Source of the DNA: Halorarius halobius
GTDB taxonomy: Archaea; Halobacteriota; Halobacteria; Halobacteriales; Haloarculaceae
DNA: 64,000 bases
Direction: 5' to 3'
Assembly: GCF_024298865.1 (NCBI RefSeq)
Contig: NZ_CP101161.1
Location: forward strand, 3,493,227 to 3,557,226
The notes below the pieces were generated by a model. The model did not search any database, was not told where the DNA came from, and worked only from the letters and a program-made list of their open reading frames with translations. The position numbers and the translations under genes are program-made. Shown here one piece after another: positions 63,230 to 64,000 of the stretch; within the stretch, counting starts at the first letter, position 1; every line of letters begins with the position of its first letter.

Positions 63230-63631
63230 TTATTCGAGCCCAGCGACGACGGTCCCACACTCAGAGCATGCGATGTGATTGGATTTGAAGACTGGCTTCT
63301 TTTCCTCAAGTTTCTTCCCACACTCCGGACATTCTCCATTGATAGCTGCTGAAGATGCCGTTGCCAATATATCAATGAATCTCTCAAGTTCGTCAATTTT
63401 CTCTTGTTGCTGTTCGAGCTGCGACTCAAGCTTGTTGACGCGCTGTTCTGGAACTAGTCCGAATGCGCTGGGCTGTTCGAGTATATCGTCTATAAGCCCC
63501 TGCGTGTGATTGACGTATTCACTGACGGGGATTGGGTCATCAAGATAGTCCACCGATACCATCGGTTCAGCACTTTTGTCGGTCTTCTCAGTTGATGTTG
63601 AGCCGTGATTATCTGGCTTGGTGATGCGCAT
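63230..63631 (-). CDS. Coiled-coil zinc-ribbon protein
   Basis: This 133-residue protein has a disordered N-terminus, a coiled coil (about 64-90; VNKLESQLEQQQEKIDELER) and a C-terminal zinc ribbon with two CxxC pairs, CPECGKKL and CSECGTVV. It ends 14 nt from the cyclase 2 stop, convergent with it. Zinc-ribbon/coiled-coil proteins of this size often bind nucleic acid or proteins; a link to cyclase 2 is only positional. Confidence 0.65.
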   Translation of the reverse strand: MRITKPDNHGSTSTEKTDKSAEPMVSVDYLDDPIPVSEYVNHTQGLIDDILEQPSAFGLVPEQRVNKLESQLEQQQEKIDELERFIDILATASSAAINGECPECGKKLEEKKPVFKSNHIACSECGTVVAGLE

Positions 63632-63768
63632 AGATACCTGTATGTGAGTGTACCAGTGGGAAGTGTCTAACCCTGAGTTCTACTGTTGTAGCGAATATTT
63701 CTCCGGGGATTCGCACCGGCCGGTCGTGGCGGGACTACCCCTTTGCAGTCCCTCAGCGTCTCGACGGT

Positions 63769-63930
63769 ATGCCTCCATATTGTCCAGATGAACTGAACGA
63801 GAAACCCCAACTCCGGGCAGAGCCGTCCGGCTATTGGGTCTGTCTCGGCTGTGGGCAAATCTTCGGTCAGTCGTACACTCGCGCGATTTCACGTTGGAAG
63901 AAGCACCTCGTTGAAGATGACAATTCGTGA
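63769..63930 (+). CDS. Small zinc-binding protein
   Basis: This 53-residue protein (MPPYCPDELNEKPQ...) has Cys5 and a CLGCG pair near residues 25-28, then SRWKKHL with a late His, so a small zinc-finger-like site is possible. The frame is open for about 45 codons upstream of the ATG, so the true start could be earlier. Short proteins beginning this way recur in haloarchaeal genomes in my memory, with unknown function. Confidence 0.5.
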   Translation: MPPYCPDELNEKPQLRAEPSGYWVCLGCGQIFGQSYTRAISRWKKHLVEDDNS

Positions 63931-64000
63931 ACCTCGGCCGGGGCTGCCAACTCGTCGACGGGGGAGTAGAGTATAACTTAGCGGCGGCGGTTGATTGGCC
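63931..64000. other. Right edge, GC-rich, no gene called
   Basis: The last 70 bases return to high GC with a TATA-like GTATAACTTA near 63973-63982, possibly a promoter for a gene beyond the window. Confidence 0.3.

Noticed and set aside
63690..63765. A tRNA gene near 63.7 kb
   Set aside because: Only a T-arm-like stretch is present on the minus strand; the acceptor, D and anticodon arms do not fold.
1..64000. CRISPR arrays
   Set aside because: No regularly spaced direct repeats of 24-40 nt were noticed, and no cas genes are present.

Overview
The window is haloarchaeal (a halophilic member of the Halobacteria). The left half is very GC-rich, nearly every protein is acidic, TATA-like boxes sit about 25 nt upstream of start codons that look leaderless, and the gene content is archaeal: KEOPS Pcc1, ribosomal protein S3Ae, archaetidylserine synthase, RibL-type FAD synthase, digeranylgeranylglyceryl phosphate synthase, Rad55-like ATPases and a halocyanin.

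Positions 1-31.8 kb are ordinary core chromosome. In order they hold: a RecJ-like/Pcc1/S3Ae operon (1-1.9 kb); a halocyanin-type cupredoxin, archaetidylserine synthase, HEAT-repeat protein and exported phospholipase D-like protein (2-6.3 kb); FAD synthase with a JAMM peptidase (6.3-7.2 kb); a DHH-family nuclease, thioesterase, aminotransferase, lumazine synthase, nitrilase and SRPBCC protein (7.3-12.8 kb); small haloarchaeal proteins, membrane proteins, a PhoU-domain regulator and an ATP-NAD kinase-like protein (12.8-18.3 kb); terminal oxidase structural and assembly genes (18.5-28.0 kb, including coxC, coxB, ctaB and a DUF420/CtaM-like gene) interleaved with birA, an Rdx protein and an ABC exporter; and methylmalonyl-CoA mutase small subunit with MeaB, a CoA-binding protein, a RecA-like ATPase and the lipid prenyltransferase (28.2-31.6 kb). 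A tRNA-Arg(TCG) at 31.72-31.80 kb closes the core part.

From the tRNA to near the right edge, base composition drops and codon use loosens. This is an integrated accessory region rich in genome-defence and nucleic-acid-processing genes. It contains an HTH/small-protein pair that may be a toxin-antitoxin module; a complete Mre11-Rad50-NurA-HerA operon with a divergent second Mre11/SbcD-like phosphoesterase and a downstream predicted nuclease; a serine recombinase preceded by nested inverted repeats; a free-standing PD-(D/E)XK protein; a four-gene operon of DUF499 ATPase, unassigned protein, DUF1156 adenine methyltransferase and PLD/SNF2 helicase; and a convergent PD-(D/E)XK-like protein.

At 61.1-63.2 kb lies what reads as a Pycsar antiviral system: a class III nucleotide cyclase followed 4 bp later by a three-helix membrane protein resembling the Pycsar effector family, plus a second, closely related cyclase transcribed divergently. 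A haloarchaeal Pycsar with paired cyclases and one recognisable effector is the most interesting feature here. The element's far end was not located; composition rises again after about 63.7 kb.
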